This document shows, one piece after another, positions 54,489 to 64,000 of a stretch of DNA of 64,000 nt. The stretch lies in contig JAINUG010000114.1 of assembly GCA_029706075.1 (NCBI GenBank), positions 1 to 64,000 of the forward strand, read 5' to 3'. Source of the DNA: Aldrovandia affinis (Eukaryota; Chordata; Actinopteri; Notacanthiformes; Halosauridae). Below the pieces are notes generated by a model. It saw only the letters and a program-made list of their open reading frames with translations, ran no database searches and was not told the DNA's origin. Every line of letters begins with the position of its first letter. Position 1 is the stretch's first letter. The position numbers were made by a program, and so were the translations under genes.

Positions 54489-55275
54489 CTACCTTACAAT
54501 GAGCCATAGGCTGGTCATTCTATCTCTCATTTCCCTGACATGTTCCACCAGGGTGCGGTGAGGTGACGGTTGCTGTTCCCATGCTTCTTTTGCCACATCC
54601 AGCAGCCCTTGGGGTTGTCTCCCATACAGCAATTTAAAGGGGGAAAACGCGGTGGAAGCCTGTGGTACTTCCCGGATCACAAACATTAAATAGGGTAGCA
54701 GCTGATCTCAGTTTTTTCCGTCCGCTTCCATCACCTTCTTCAGCATCTGTTTTAATTTTCGATTGAACCTTTCCACCAGTCCATTTGTCTGGGGGTTATA
54801 AACAGAAGTGTGCAGCTGGGTAATTTTTAGCCTCTTATACAAATCTTTCATCACTCGGGACATGAATGGGGTTCCTTGATCGCTCAATATCTGCTCCGGT
54901 ATGCCCATTCAGGAGAATAACAACATTAACTCACGTGTGATCCCTTTAGTGCATGGTGCATAGTGGAATGGCCTCCGGGTACCTGGTGGTATAGTCCATG
55001 AGGACCAGAATGTATTAGTGTCCTCGACTGGTCTTTGGGAGGGGTCTGACCCCCTCCAGGGAGGGGAATTAAAGGACTTTGAAAGTAAGGTTTTGGTGCC
55101 ACTTTCTGGCACTCCGGGCCAGTGGAATTAGGTCCCGATCTGCTCCAAAGTCTTTTCGACTCCCAGATGCACCCCTAGAACATACGCATGTGCCAATTGG
55201 GCGACAGACTATACGTATGGACCAATGCATTGGGATCCACCTCCTGATACCCATACATCTGGGCAGTTCCTTCAC
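54489..55275 (-). pseudogene. gypsy integrase, broken
   Basis: Pieces in order are LIPLARSARKWHQN; then a core with MGIPEQILSDQGTPFMS (second catalytic Asp), QLHTSVYNPQTNGLVERFNR (catalytic Glu) and LKQMLKK; then the C-terminal piece STAFSPFKLLYGRQPQGLLD and MRDRMTSL. Frames change between pieces. Catalytic Asp and Glu positions are readable, but the gene is not continuous. Confidence 0.85.
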
Positions 55276-55972
55276 TGGTGGCCCTCGTCTATTATTTGCC
55301 TCCCTTCCCCCTTCTACTCCCTCGTGGCTCTGTTTCCCCAGATATACTAGCCCACAGTCAGCTGAATAGTAGGGAGTCCCTCCCTATCAGCACCGGCTAT
55401 TTTTTGGTTTCCCAGTGTATACAGGTGATGGATATGGTGTCGGTGGTATTCTGGTCCCGAGCCAACTCTAGTCTGATTAACATCACCATGTTGCCTGAAT
55501 CTAGAAGAGCCGTGGTATCTTTTCCATTAGCCTTTATGGGTGTGACAGGGGAGGGGCTATTTTCACAAGCCCAGCATGACGTTAATAGACCGCAGGGCCG
55601 TCCGGTGGCCGGCTCACTGATGCGGAAGGTATAGAGACATTGCGGTGAGGGCAGCTCCAGGCAATGTGGCCTTGTTCACCACAGTCCAAAAATGTCCAGC
55701 TATCGAAATTCAGGAAGGGTCATCTTCTTGGGGAAGTAGATCACAGGATTCCGCCGTCCCTGGCCGGGTTACAGGTTGCCTCATTTGCCTTTTTTTTGTC
55801 CTTTGGGCAGGTGGCGGGTTCTGCCTTCAGTGGTCATCCACTGCAGAGGACCTGGAGTGCAGCCTGGTGTCACTCAACGAGTTCAATCAACTGGTCCACA
55901 CTTTGTGGCTTAGATAGCTAATTTGAAGGGGAGAAAGGGAGAGAGTGCAAAAATGTATCTACTACAACTCTC

Positions 55973-56161
55973 TCAATTGGGTTCATGTACAGGGGCTCGG
56001 CAGTTAGCCAGCTCATAGCCAGTCCAGTCCTGTGGCCACTTCTCCCGGACCGCTGTTCTTTCAAAGGTCTGGAGATATGCCTCCATGTCATCCGCATCGG
56101 TCATCTTCAGCAGACTGTGGTTCCGGTGGCATTGGCAGCGGTCAGGGCGGTCTGCTGTCAC
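55973..56161 (-). pseudogene. gypsy gag fragment
   Basis: The frame includes LLKMTDADDMEAYLQTFERT and REKWPQDWTGYEL, typical of the SCAN-like/retrotransposon gag segment of this gypsy group. It stops early and is followed by further gag and zinc-knuckle sequence in other frames. Confidence 0.75.
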
Positions 56162-56292
56162 TGTTCTTCCATCAGCTCTCGATGTTGTGCCAGGTTCGCA
56201 TCTATTAGTTGTCTGTATGTTTTACTAGTGCTTCCATTGTTTCCCCATAGTTGGTTTTCAAACACAATGCGCTGCCCGCATTCTCCACCATA

Positions 56293-56468
56293 TGTAGGGT
56301 GAACAGGGGTGTGGGGGCACCTTATATTACCAAGCATTCAGCTGTTAAGGGTTTCCCGGTGCGTCACATTTCCCCCGGAGCTCCATATACAGTTCGGGGT
56401 GGAGCCAGCCTGTCGACACATATTTCCCCTCTCACGATTCCCCACACCTCCCCCTGCTGTCTGCCACA
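56293..56468 (-). repeat. 5' LTR of the gypsy element
   Basis: On the minus strand it runs from TGTGGCAGACAGCAGG to CTGTTCACCCTACA, with TAATATAAGG as a possible TATA-like segment. At 176 bp it is short for an LTR and may carry an internal deletion. Next to it lies TGGTGGAGAATGC, the expected place for the primer-binding site. Confidence 0.65.
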
Positions 56469-56472
56469 ATAT

Positions 56473-59400
56473 ATAGTTTTTAAAAGTCCACAATTAAACT
56501 ATTAAACTATATCATTTATGCTTGGCATAGTGCAGAGTTTAATTGGCAATTTCTAATTTTTAAAAAGACATTCAAACATCATGCAACAAAACATGGTATA
56601 ATGCAAGGTACTGTTCCCAAAAGAAAATTATGGGTCATATCTCAGAACATATGGAGTCCCAGGGTATATGTGTTAAGTATGTGATCTCTCCATGAGACCC
56701 AGTAGAGAAATCATTCTCCAGTTACAATATCTGAACAGAGATATATCTATAGAGATTACCTATGAACCATAATACTGGCACTGCTATAAAACACAACAAT
56801 AATAATCTTCCAAAAAAGAAATGGAAGTGAAAGAGGTCCATTCCCCATGCCATATATGTGAAGAGATCAATCATTACCTCATGACCTTTAGCTCGAGTCT
56901 GTGATTGTTGTGTGAAGAATGTATATATAGTAGGCTCCGTTTTTATTTACACCCTTGATAAAGATGAACAAAAGAGATCGTATAAAATAACCTATGAGGT
57001 ATATTTTATGCTCAAATGCTGAAAAATGTATGCTGAAAATTATATTCTTTAATAATAATGCATTGACACGAAGGTCAATTGAACAGTTCAGAAATTATCA
57101 TTTGTTTCCAAGAAAAATTAAGAATCAAAGTATGCTTTTGTGCTCTTTCAGTTGATCTATTGTTCTGTTTTAAATAGAGAGAAGTGTTGGTTTTTAATTA
57201 AAAGAGCAATCCACCAAAACAAAGTGTTCTTTTTTCTCATGCTATTAATATAGAAAATAAACCAATTTTTTTTGTTGTTTGTTTGGTTTTAGTTTTTTGG
57301 CATGGTGCAAATGTTTAGTAATGTTAATTTTATGATAATGCGGGGCCTAAGTATTAACATCTCAATGTACACTGTAACAAATTAGGTATTGCTCTTTTTG
57401 GTAGTTTGTCCAAAACCAGGCAAAGAGATTCTGAGATACAGCAGTCATGCCATAAGATCAAATGTTCACGATCTATATGGTCAATTTATGACAATGATGT
57501 ATTAATTATTTCTACCATAATACAATTCTAATCTGAAATTCAATAGATGCAATCTAATCTTTTCACAATCTTTTCCACATAGAAATTGGATTTAAATGCA
57601 ATATATAAAATACTATTTTGTAATTCAAAAGTGATAATGAGTGATGAGAGCATGAAGGTATGATGGATCTTTGACCATGAACAATACCACCACTTGTTGC
57701 TTTATGGCTAACAACCCTCTTTGGGAAGACAATTATAAAATTGTTGGCATGTTTTATACCTCATAACGCTAGTGTGAGAAAAACATTTCTCAAAGGATAT
57801 TTTGTTGTTTCTTGTCTTGTAACATACTCTCCTTTCATGTTTAGCAATACTTGATCATCAAAATCCTGCATCCAAAATATTAAGCAATGAAACATATTGT
57901 ACTTTTACTGATACTTTCAACACATTTTCATCTTCCTTGGTCAAATAGTCAATTTAAAAGCCTTTTGGGTATCCATAGCGCCGGTCTCTTCTAATCCCCT
58001 TCATTATCCTGACAGGAGGCCATTTTAATGAACGCAACACACCTTTCCTGCAGTCAATGAGGGGGGGTATTCGCAGGAAGAGTCTATAAGAACAACAGAA
58101 ACCTCACTGTATTGGTTGCAGGAACATCTCTTATTTTATTGATGCACCCCATTGTCAGATTGCCTGCACAGCTGCTGTGTGTGGTGGTATCATTAATCAA
58201 TAATTCACAAGAATGTAAATGTTTAATGAGCGAGGCTGCTGTGGTCAATTACTAATGAATTGGTTGTGGTGAGCAAGCAGTGTGGTGGATAACCTGACAA
58301 GAACTAGGTGTCAAAAAAAAAATTTATCAGAATTTTTAAACAGCACTAGAAAATAACTAAACAAAATAAACATTCCATTCTATTCTATTTATTTTATTTG
58401 TTTGGTAATTGTAACTAAAACAAATAAATCAAATAGTTTTGATGCCAGTTCCTGTTTATGAATATGATTTTGGCTTAGCAAATTTGATGCCAACTCTCGC
58501 AACTAAGGTCACACATTTTTCAGGCTGTAATTCAGTCTTGCCTTTGATACTGTAAAAATTACTTATGACTCTTCATTCAAAACTAATCAAGTTAGTTTTA
58601 CATCACTCCTGGGCATTACCACATCAAACATGAGCTGATTTCACAGTCAAAATGTTGACATTCCACTTCTCTTCTTCTGGTTTCTGAGAAAGACGCCAGA
58701 AATGTTACCTTTGGTTTTTTTTGTAATCCAGAAACAATAACAACATTCCACATTTATATTTTACCATGATCACAAAAGTAGGTCACAAGGCACAGTTGAA
58801 GAACATTCTGGATATGCAGAGCTTTCCTGAGCTCTTTTTCACAACATTTATTAATTGTAATTAAGAAAATGACTAGCTTTTATTACTTTCAAGTGGTCAC
58901 AGATATATTAACAGACCAAGTGATTTCACAAACAAAACAATATGTATTCCACGATAAGGACTGTAGATACTGTATGTATTCCATGTAATAAGTTGTGCTT
59001 GTGTTCCATAGCATGTGCTTGCACATTGTATTGCAATTACATTTTTATGGACCAGACAATATATATGCAGTATTATAACCATCTGCATTTTCACACTGGA
59101 TCACCACCAATTCATCCTAACTGGGTTTACATGCTAATCTTGCATTTTTTAAGCAATGTCGGGATTTAAATCATACTGTACATAAACATTCTCTGGCTTT
59201 CAATGTTAGCACAAAAACATGAGGCCAACTGCTCATCCTGTACAAGGGCAGGACACTGTTGTATGCCTTAAATCCACCGAGATGCACATTAATCTACATC
59301 GACGAACACCTAGCTGTCCTTTTTAAATTAGGTCCTTCACAGTTCAGTTCACATTAATGCAAAGTGGATTCACCATCATGAGTGAACTAATTTCTTAAAG

Positions 59401-59654
59401 CAATTGCCCATTCTCTTAATTCAGTGAAATATGTTATATCCTCCACTGCCCTGCTGATAAATAATATTTTACTGAAAATATGCAGACAGGAAATCAAAAC
59501 ATTAATCAGAACATACTTTAAAGCCCCTTCCCTAACATTACCGAAGTTTAATAGCTCAGGGCTTAATTCCTGAATGCCTCGTAAAAGCTTTGCAATGCTC
59601 CTTCTGTCCTTCATGATTAGGTCAGAAACATTTCTGAAAACATGTGGGACAATG
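56473..59654. other. AT-rich low-repeat intergenic stretch
   Basis: No supported coding frames, repeats or RNA genes. The longest stretch in the window free of recognisable mobile DNA. Confidence 0.45.
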
Positions 59655-60345
59655 AAGACAGAGGGCCCTAATTTGGTGAATCAGAATGGTGTCGGTAACT
59701 CCAACGCAAAGTGAGGACGGTGGCGCTTTAGGGTGTGTCTAATGCAATTTCAGTAATTTTGTGATTTAGGACGATAGCGCACCTCCGGCGCAGTTGTAAA
59801 AGAGGTTGGATTAACTTACATGTCGGTGTGGTGGGGGTTTGGTTTCATAATGGCCAATCAGAACACCAATTTCCTATCCATTTACTGTAAATACCAGTGC
59901 ACCAACACTATAGCAAATTGGCAATTTCCTGACATGGATGACAGTTTTGCGCGGCTGCGCCAGGAGTGCTACTCAAAAGAGGAGAGCGATTTGCTTGTGC
60001 GAGAGGTGCAGAATCGTTCTAAGTCACGCCAAGGGCGAATCTATGGCACCCCAAAGAAGCCCCCAAGGGCTAATGATGTGAAGGCAGCTTGGCAGCCATA
60101 ATCACTGCCTCATCCTCTGGTGGTCCTCTGAGAACCGTGGTCCAATGTAGGAAGTGGTTCAATGATGTGAAGCGAAGAGGCAAAAGAAAACTTGCCTCTT
60201 GCCAAAGGGACACACGGTCAACCGGAGGGGGACCCTCCACCAGTCTGTCACTCACGCCAGCGGAGGAGATAGCCGTACAGGGTTTCGGAGGGCTAGAGGT
60301 TGCCTTACCAGGTAATGTATTCCATGAAAAGATGTGTAGTATTTA
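59655..60345 (+). mobile_element. PIF/Harbinger-type element remnant
   Basis: It starts with AGAGGGCCCTAATTTGG-like end sequence and contains the Myb/SANT-like accessory gene of Harbinger elements. It is cut off at about 60345 by the adjoining LINE. The DDE transposase gene and right end are missing. Confidence 0.7.
59820..60345 (+). pseudogene. Harbinger Myb/SANT-like DNA-binding protein, frameshifted
   Basis: The first frame (from ATG 59820) has ARLRQECYSKEESDLLVREV and KPPRANDVKAAW. A frame change near 60090-60100 leads into AAIITASSSGGPLRTVVQ and RKWFNDVKRRGKRKLA, then LTPAEEIAVQGF. These blocks match the Myb-like protein encoded by Harbinger transposons (the NAIF1/MSANTD-type domain), which helps import and DNA binding of the transposase. 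The W, basic and FNDVKRR positions of the trihelix are kept. Only one frameshift breaks it. Confidence 0.8.
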
Positions 60346-60405
60346 AAGTGTTTACAAAACAACATAATTCCTGATGTTTGGAAAACTGCCTATGTTCTTC
60401 CATTA

Positions 60406-61401
60406 TTGAAAGGTGGCAATCCCAAGATCTTGAATAATTATAGACCTATTTCCAAGCTGTCTATTTTAGCTAAGGTCCTTGAAAGGCTGGTGAATGACCA
60501 GATCAAGGATTTCATGGGCTTGAACAACATTCTATCCTCTCACCAGTCTGGTTTTAGGAAGCAGCACAGTACAATAACTGCTGCCACGAAAGTTGTTAAT
60601 GACATTGTGGAAGTTTTGGATGCCAAGAACTACTGTACTGCACTTTTTATTGACTTGTCCAAAGCATTTGATACCGTTGACCATGGCATTTTGTGCCAGA
60701 GATTATCAGATATAGGTCTGTCAGGTGAAGCTGTTAGTTGGTTTTTAAATGATCTCTCCAGCCGTAAGCAATGTGTGCAGTTCAGTGGTCTCTTTTCCAG
60801 CTTTCTTAATGTCACCAATGGTGTGCCACAAGGCTCAGTATTAGGACCCACCCTTTTCACTATTTATGTTAATAATATGATTCAGGATATTAATGCATCA
60901 GCGCATCTCTATGCAGATGATACGATTGTATACTGTTGTGCAAGCACTGTTGCCCTGGCATTTGAACGTCTGCAGTCTGCATTTGACACTATTCAATCGC
61001 ACCTGTCCAACCTTAGACTGGTGTTAAATGCAGACAAAACCAAGGCCATGTTCTTTTGCAATAAAAAGAAGGTGCCAGCGGTTCTTCCTTGCATCATGTC
61101 TCTACAAGGTACCCCTATTGAGACTGTGAGTACCTATAAATATTTAGGCATCACAATTGATGACAGCCTTTCTTTTAAGTTTCATATTGATCTTCTTTTA
61201 AAGAAATTGAAATTAAAATTGGGCTTCTTTTTTAGGAACAAATCCTGTTTTTCTTTTAATGCCAGGAAACAGCTTGTTGCTGCCACCTTCTTGCCGTCTC
61301 CTGGACTATGGGGATGTTTTATATATGAACGCGTCAGCCCACTCTCTTCGTTTGTTGGATGCTGTTTATCATGGAGCTTTGAGATTTATAACCGGTTGTA
61401 A
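60406..61401 (+). pseudogene. Rex1-like reverse transcriptase
   Basis: Open frame of about 300 meaningful codons: NNYRPISKLSILAKVLERLV, FIDLSKAFDTVDH (first catalytic Asp), NGVPQGSVLGPTLFTIYVNN and LYADDTIVY (YADD), then STYKYLGITIDDSLSFKFH. All palm motifs are intact, but the endonuclease is missing. A frameshift near 61270 moves the C-terminal part (RLLDYGDVLYMNASA) into another frame. Confidence 0.88.
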
Positions 61402-62242
61402 ACCTCTCACACATCATTGCATTCTGTATTCTTTAGTCAACTGGTCCTCCTTATCCATGCGTAGAGGAGCCGAAGCAGCCTCCCTCTCCTCCATCCTGAT
61501 CCTGCTTGATCTCTCAGCTGCCTTCGACACTGTGGAGCACTCCATCCTCCTGTCCTCCCTGGCAGCAACAGGGATCTGCGGTACAGCCTTCGCCTGGATC
61601 GATTCCTACCTCTCCGGTCGCTCCTTCCAGGTCGCCTGGGCTGGTAAAGTATCACCGCCTCACTCCCTCCCCACCGGGGTTCCACAGGGCTCAGTCCTCG
61701 GTCCCCTTCTCTTCTCCGTGTACACCCGCTCCCTTGGCTCTGTAATCTCTGCCCACGGCTTATCTTACCATTGTTATGCTGATGACACTCAACTCTTTCT
61801 CTCCTTCTCCCCATCAGACACTCAGGTCTCTACCCGCATCTCTGCTTGCCTGAGGGACATTCAGAGCTGGATGGACAGTCACCACCTAAAGCTCAACCCA
61901 GGTAAAACAGAACTAATCTTCATTCCTGCCCCAAACTCTCCCCACCTTGATTTCTCCATTTCTCTAGGTGACACCTTGGTGACATCATCACCCTGCGCGA
62001 AGAATCTCGGTGTGGTGATGGACAACAGGCTGTCCCTATCAATGAACATTGCAGCGGTAAGCCGGGCGTGCAGAAGAATAACATCAAGAGAATCCGTCCC
62101 TTCCTTACCACGTACTCTACCCAGCTCCTGGTCCAAGCAATGGTACTGTCCTGCTTGGACTACTGCAACTCGCTCCTGGCTGGCCTTCCCGCATCTGCCA
62201 TCAGACCCCTGCAACTCATCCAGAATGCTGCAGCCCGTCTGA
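61259..62242 (+). pseudogene. Chimeric RT frame: Rex1-like C-terminus joined in frame to L2 RT
   Basis: A 327-codon frame. Residues 1-67 are Rex1-like (LLDYGDVLYMNASAHSL, LRFITGCKPLTHHCI). From about residue 70 it is L2 RT with SAAFDTVEH, GVPQGSVLGP and YADDT. The join is created by the L2 insertion. It ends after a frameshift in the L2 C-terminal domain. It is an accident of nesting rather than a designed gene, although the L2 palm motifs are complete. Confidence 0.85.
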
Positions 62243-62905
62243 TCTACAACCTTCCTAGACACTCCCATGTCACCCCCCTGCTCACTACCCTCCACTGGCT
62301 GCCTGTTATAGCTCGCATCAAATTCAAAACATTGGTCCTAGCATACCAGGCAGTCAAGGGATCAGCCCCAACATACCTCCTCAAGATCTTCAAACCCTAC
62401 ACACCTGCCAGACCACTCCGTTCTGCTACCTCAGGACGCCTAGCACCTCCCCCCCTCCGCACCTGCACTTCCCGGTCACGTCTCCTGTCGGTTCTGGCTC
62501 CACAATGGTGGAATGACCTTCCTGTGGAAGTCAGAACAGCTGAGACCCTGGCCACCTTCAAGCTACGACTGAAGACTCACCTCTTCAGGGTGCACCTCTC
62601 CCCATAGTCTGTTTTTTTGTAAACTTAGGGACGTAGTTGCTTAGTATTACACATGTCTACTTGTTTATGTATTGTATTAGGCTTAGGCATTATTTTCCGC
62701 ACTGAGTGCTTTATTGCTACCTTTGAATTGTGGCTATAGATTTACCTACAGGGTCCTAGTTTAACTATGTGGTTGCTCCTAGCACCTAGGAACTGTACTT
62801 CCCGCTAGGGTGGCTTTCAGCTAAACTGTTTTTGACTACGGTTAACACTTTGTTATACGTCGCTCTGGATAAGAGCGTCTGCCAAATGCCTGTAATGTAA
62901 TGTAA
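61461..62905 (+). mobile_element. L2-type LINE, 5'-truncated, nested in the Rex1-like LINE
   Basis: RT palm from ILILLDLSAAFDTVEH (61495) through TGVPQGSVLGPLLFSVYT and HCYADDTQLF. A frameshift near 62070 follows, then LDYCNSLLAGLPASAIRP and PQWWNDLPVEVRTAETL. The 3' end carries the GCTCTGGATAAGAGC hairpin (62862-62876), likely the RT recognition stem-loop, followed by (TGTAA)n at 62889-62905. Confidence 0.9.
62068..62607 (+). pseudogene. L2 reverse-transcriptase C-terminal domain
   Basis: Continues the L2 RT after a frameshift: RIRPFLTTYSTQLLVQAMVL, CLDYCNSLLAGLP, AARLIYNLPRHSH, LLTTLHWLPVIARIKFK and FKLRLKTHLFRVHL, ending at a stop close to the natural L2 C-terminus. Confidence 0.88.
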
Positions 62906-63418
62906 AAGTTACACCGGTATAACTTCATTTATAAATCCATCCTTGGTCTGCTGCCCATTTACCTATCCACTTACATATCACGCAAACTGAGCTGCTATGG
63001 CCTACGCTCCCAGGGCTTCATCACACTCTCCATCCCCTCAGTTCGTACAGAACTTGGTAAAAAGGCCTTCTCCTTCTCTGCCCCCTCAACCTGGAATACA
63101 TTACAGCAGGAACTGAAGCTGTCTAGCTTGATTCCCCTTGGAGATTTTAAGCGACTTTTATATAACTTGGAGAGAGCGTCTGTGGGGATTTGCTCTTGTA
63201 CATAGGAGTTCAAATCCGGTTACCGTAGCACTTTTACACTTCGATCTGTTTTTACCTCGTCTCTGTATTAATGTCTCTGTATTGAATGTTATGTCTGTCT
63301 GTAACTTTGTATGTATAATTGCTGCTGCTGTCTGACCAGGTCTCTCTTGAGAATGAGACCCCGTGTCTCAATGAGATTACCTGTATAAATAAAGGTTAAA
63401 TAAAAAATAAAATAAAAA

Positions 63419-64000
63419 AGTGTTATACTCATGATATTGAAACAAAGGCGATGGGGAAATGTTTTAATTGATTGAATAGATTTGTATTTGTCACAATCTA
63501 TCAAAAATAAAATGAAACATTAATCAGAAATGCCTTAATGCCTTAAGGCTCCCCGTTACGCCCCCATTTGCAGACATAATTATAATAATAATAATAATAT
63601 TAAAAATAATAATTCATTTAAAAAAGTTATATCAATAAAACAACACGACTCCGCTCCATGTGCAGGTCCGCTAGCTGAAGACACAGGAGTCAGAGCCAGA
63701 GCCGGAGACAGGTGGTCCTGCAAGACAAGAGGCGGGGGATGACAATCCAGGCCTGCCGAACAGAAGACCTAGCGATGGATGGCCTGCTGGCTTCAGTCTT
63801 TCATGTCCGTGCATTGAATAACCACAAGCTGTGGTTAAATAGTTTTTAGCTTAATTGATTACCGCTTGCAAGTTACCCATGGATGGATTGAACGATTTGC
63901 CTCAACGTGAGGGGAAATTCACAATGTTCACAAAACATTCTCATGTGATTTCAGATAACCCTATATTCATATGTGCGCATCAAAAGTCACCAAATTGCGC
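63419..64000. other. Unassigned AT-rich stretch with (TAA)n
   Basis: An imperfect (ATA)n run lies near 63578-63612. No other supported feature. Confidence 0.5.

Larger units (their letters stand above)
53065..56468 (-). mobile_element. Ty3/gypsy retrotransposon, rearranged, TSD ATAT
   Basis: Between ATAT at 53061-53064 and 56469-56472. On the minus strand the order is a short 5' LTR (56468-56293), gag remnant, CCHC zinc knuckle (CGEQGHIAWSC near 55690-55650), protease-like sequence, integrase zinc/core/C-terminus (55275-54489), then reverse transcriptase (54480-53990) and a 3' LTR-like end. RT normally precedes integrase in Ty3/gypsy, so the internal order is abnormal. All frames are broken. 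The two LTR-like ends differ in length (176 against 683 bp) but share the CCCCACACCCCTGTTCA end. Confidence 0.8.
60346..63418 (+). mobile_element. Rex1-like LINE, 5'-truncated, interrupted by an L2
   Basis: RT from 60346 to about 61460, then a nested L2 (about 61461-62905), then the C-terminal end (LHRYNFIYKSILGLLPIYLS and WNTLQQELKLSS, 62906-63180), and a 3' end with GACCAGGTCTCTCTTGAG, TCAATGAGATTACCTG and ATAAATAAAGGTTAAATAAAA at 63335-63418. The 3' end closely resembles that of the LINE ending at 38145. Confidence 0.87.

Overview
This window is a repeat-rich stretch of a ray-finned (teleost-type) fish nuclear genome. The evidence is the AT-rich noncoding background with long GT and CT microsatellites, and the fish-typical mix of transposon families: L2, CR1, Rex1-like, Rex3/RTE and L1-Tx1 LINEs; Ty3/gypsy solo LTRs; piggyBac, hAT and Harbinger DNA transposons; and tRNA-derived SINEs. 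I see no multi-exon host gene that I can name. Almost every long reading frame belongs to a transposable element.

Layout. 0-6.4 kb: two unrelated minus-strand single-exon ORFs. One is a cysteine-rich protein of unknown family with a TATA-like box just upstream. The other is a complete OARD1/TARG1-like macro-domain protein with the key residues kept. Between them lie a triplicated ~680-bp repeat whose GT tract lengthens copy by copy and a (CT)69 tract. 6.3-14.8 kb: a deeply nested block holding a CR1 with an SGNH-esterase ORF1, a Ty3/gypsy element split by a 2.5-kb solo LTR full of ~157-bp tandem repeats, and an L2 tail split by a piggyBac copy and by another LINE tail. 15-23.5 kb: solo LTRs, L2 and CR1 remnants, and a SINE-headed inverted repeat. 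23.5-27.9 kb: the best preserved element, a LINE on the minus strand with an uninterrupted 1035-codon endonuclease/reverse-transcriptase ORF2 and a nearly complete ORF1. 28-38.2 kb: L1-Tx1, CR1 and Rex1-like LINE remnants, a nested Rex3, a solo LTR and a SINE.

38-47 kb: mostly unassigned sequence, a solo LTR carrying a hAT MITE, a SINE with a 12-bp target duplication, a second piggyBac copy and two back-to-back solo LTRs. 47-59.6 kb: the least repetitive part, with one SINE, one hairpin MITE and a rearranged Ty3/gypsy element at 53.1-56.5 kb whose integrase lies upstream of its reverse transcriptase. 59.6-63.4 kb: a Harbinger-type Myb/SANT remnant abutting a Rex1-like LINE that is interrupted by an L2, which creates an in-frame chimeric reverse-transcriptase ORF.

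Many insertion boundaries could be fixed by target-site duplications read directly from the sequence: 4-5 bp for LTRs, TTAA for piggyBac, 8 bp for hAT and 10-12 bp for SINEs. The order of nesting is therefore unusually clear. No complete, named virus or novel multi-gene system is demonstrated. The most promising items are the two left-end ORFs, the giant repeat-filled LTR, the intact LINE and the gag-PR-INT-RT gypsy element.
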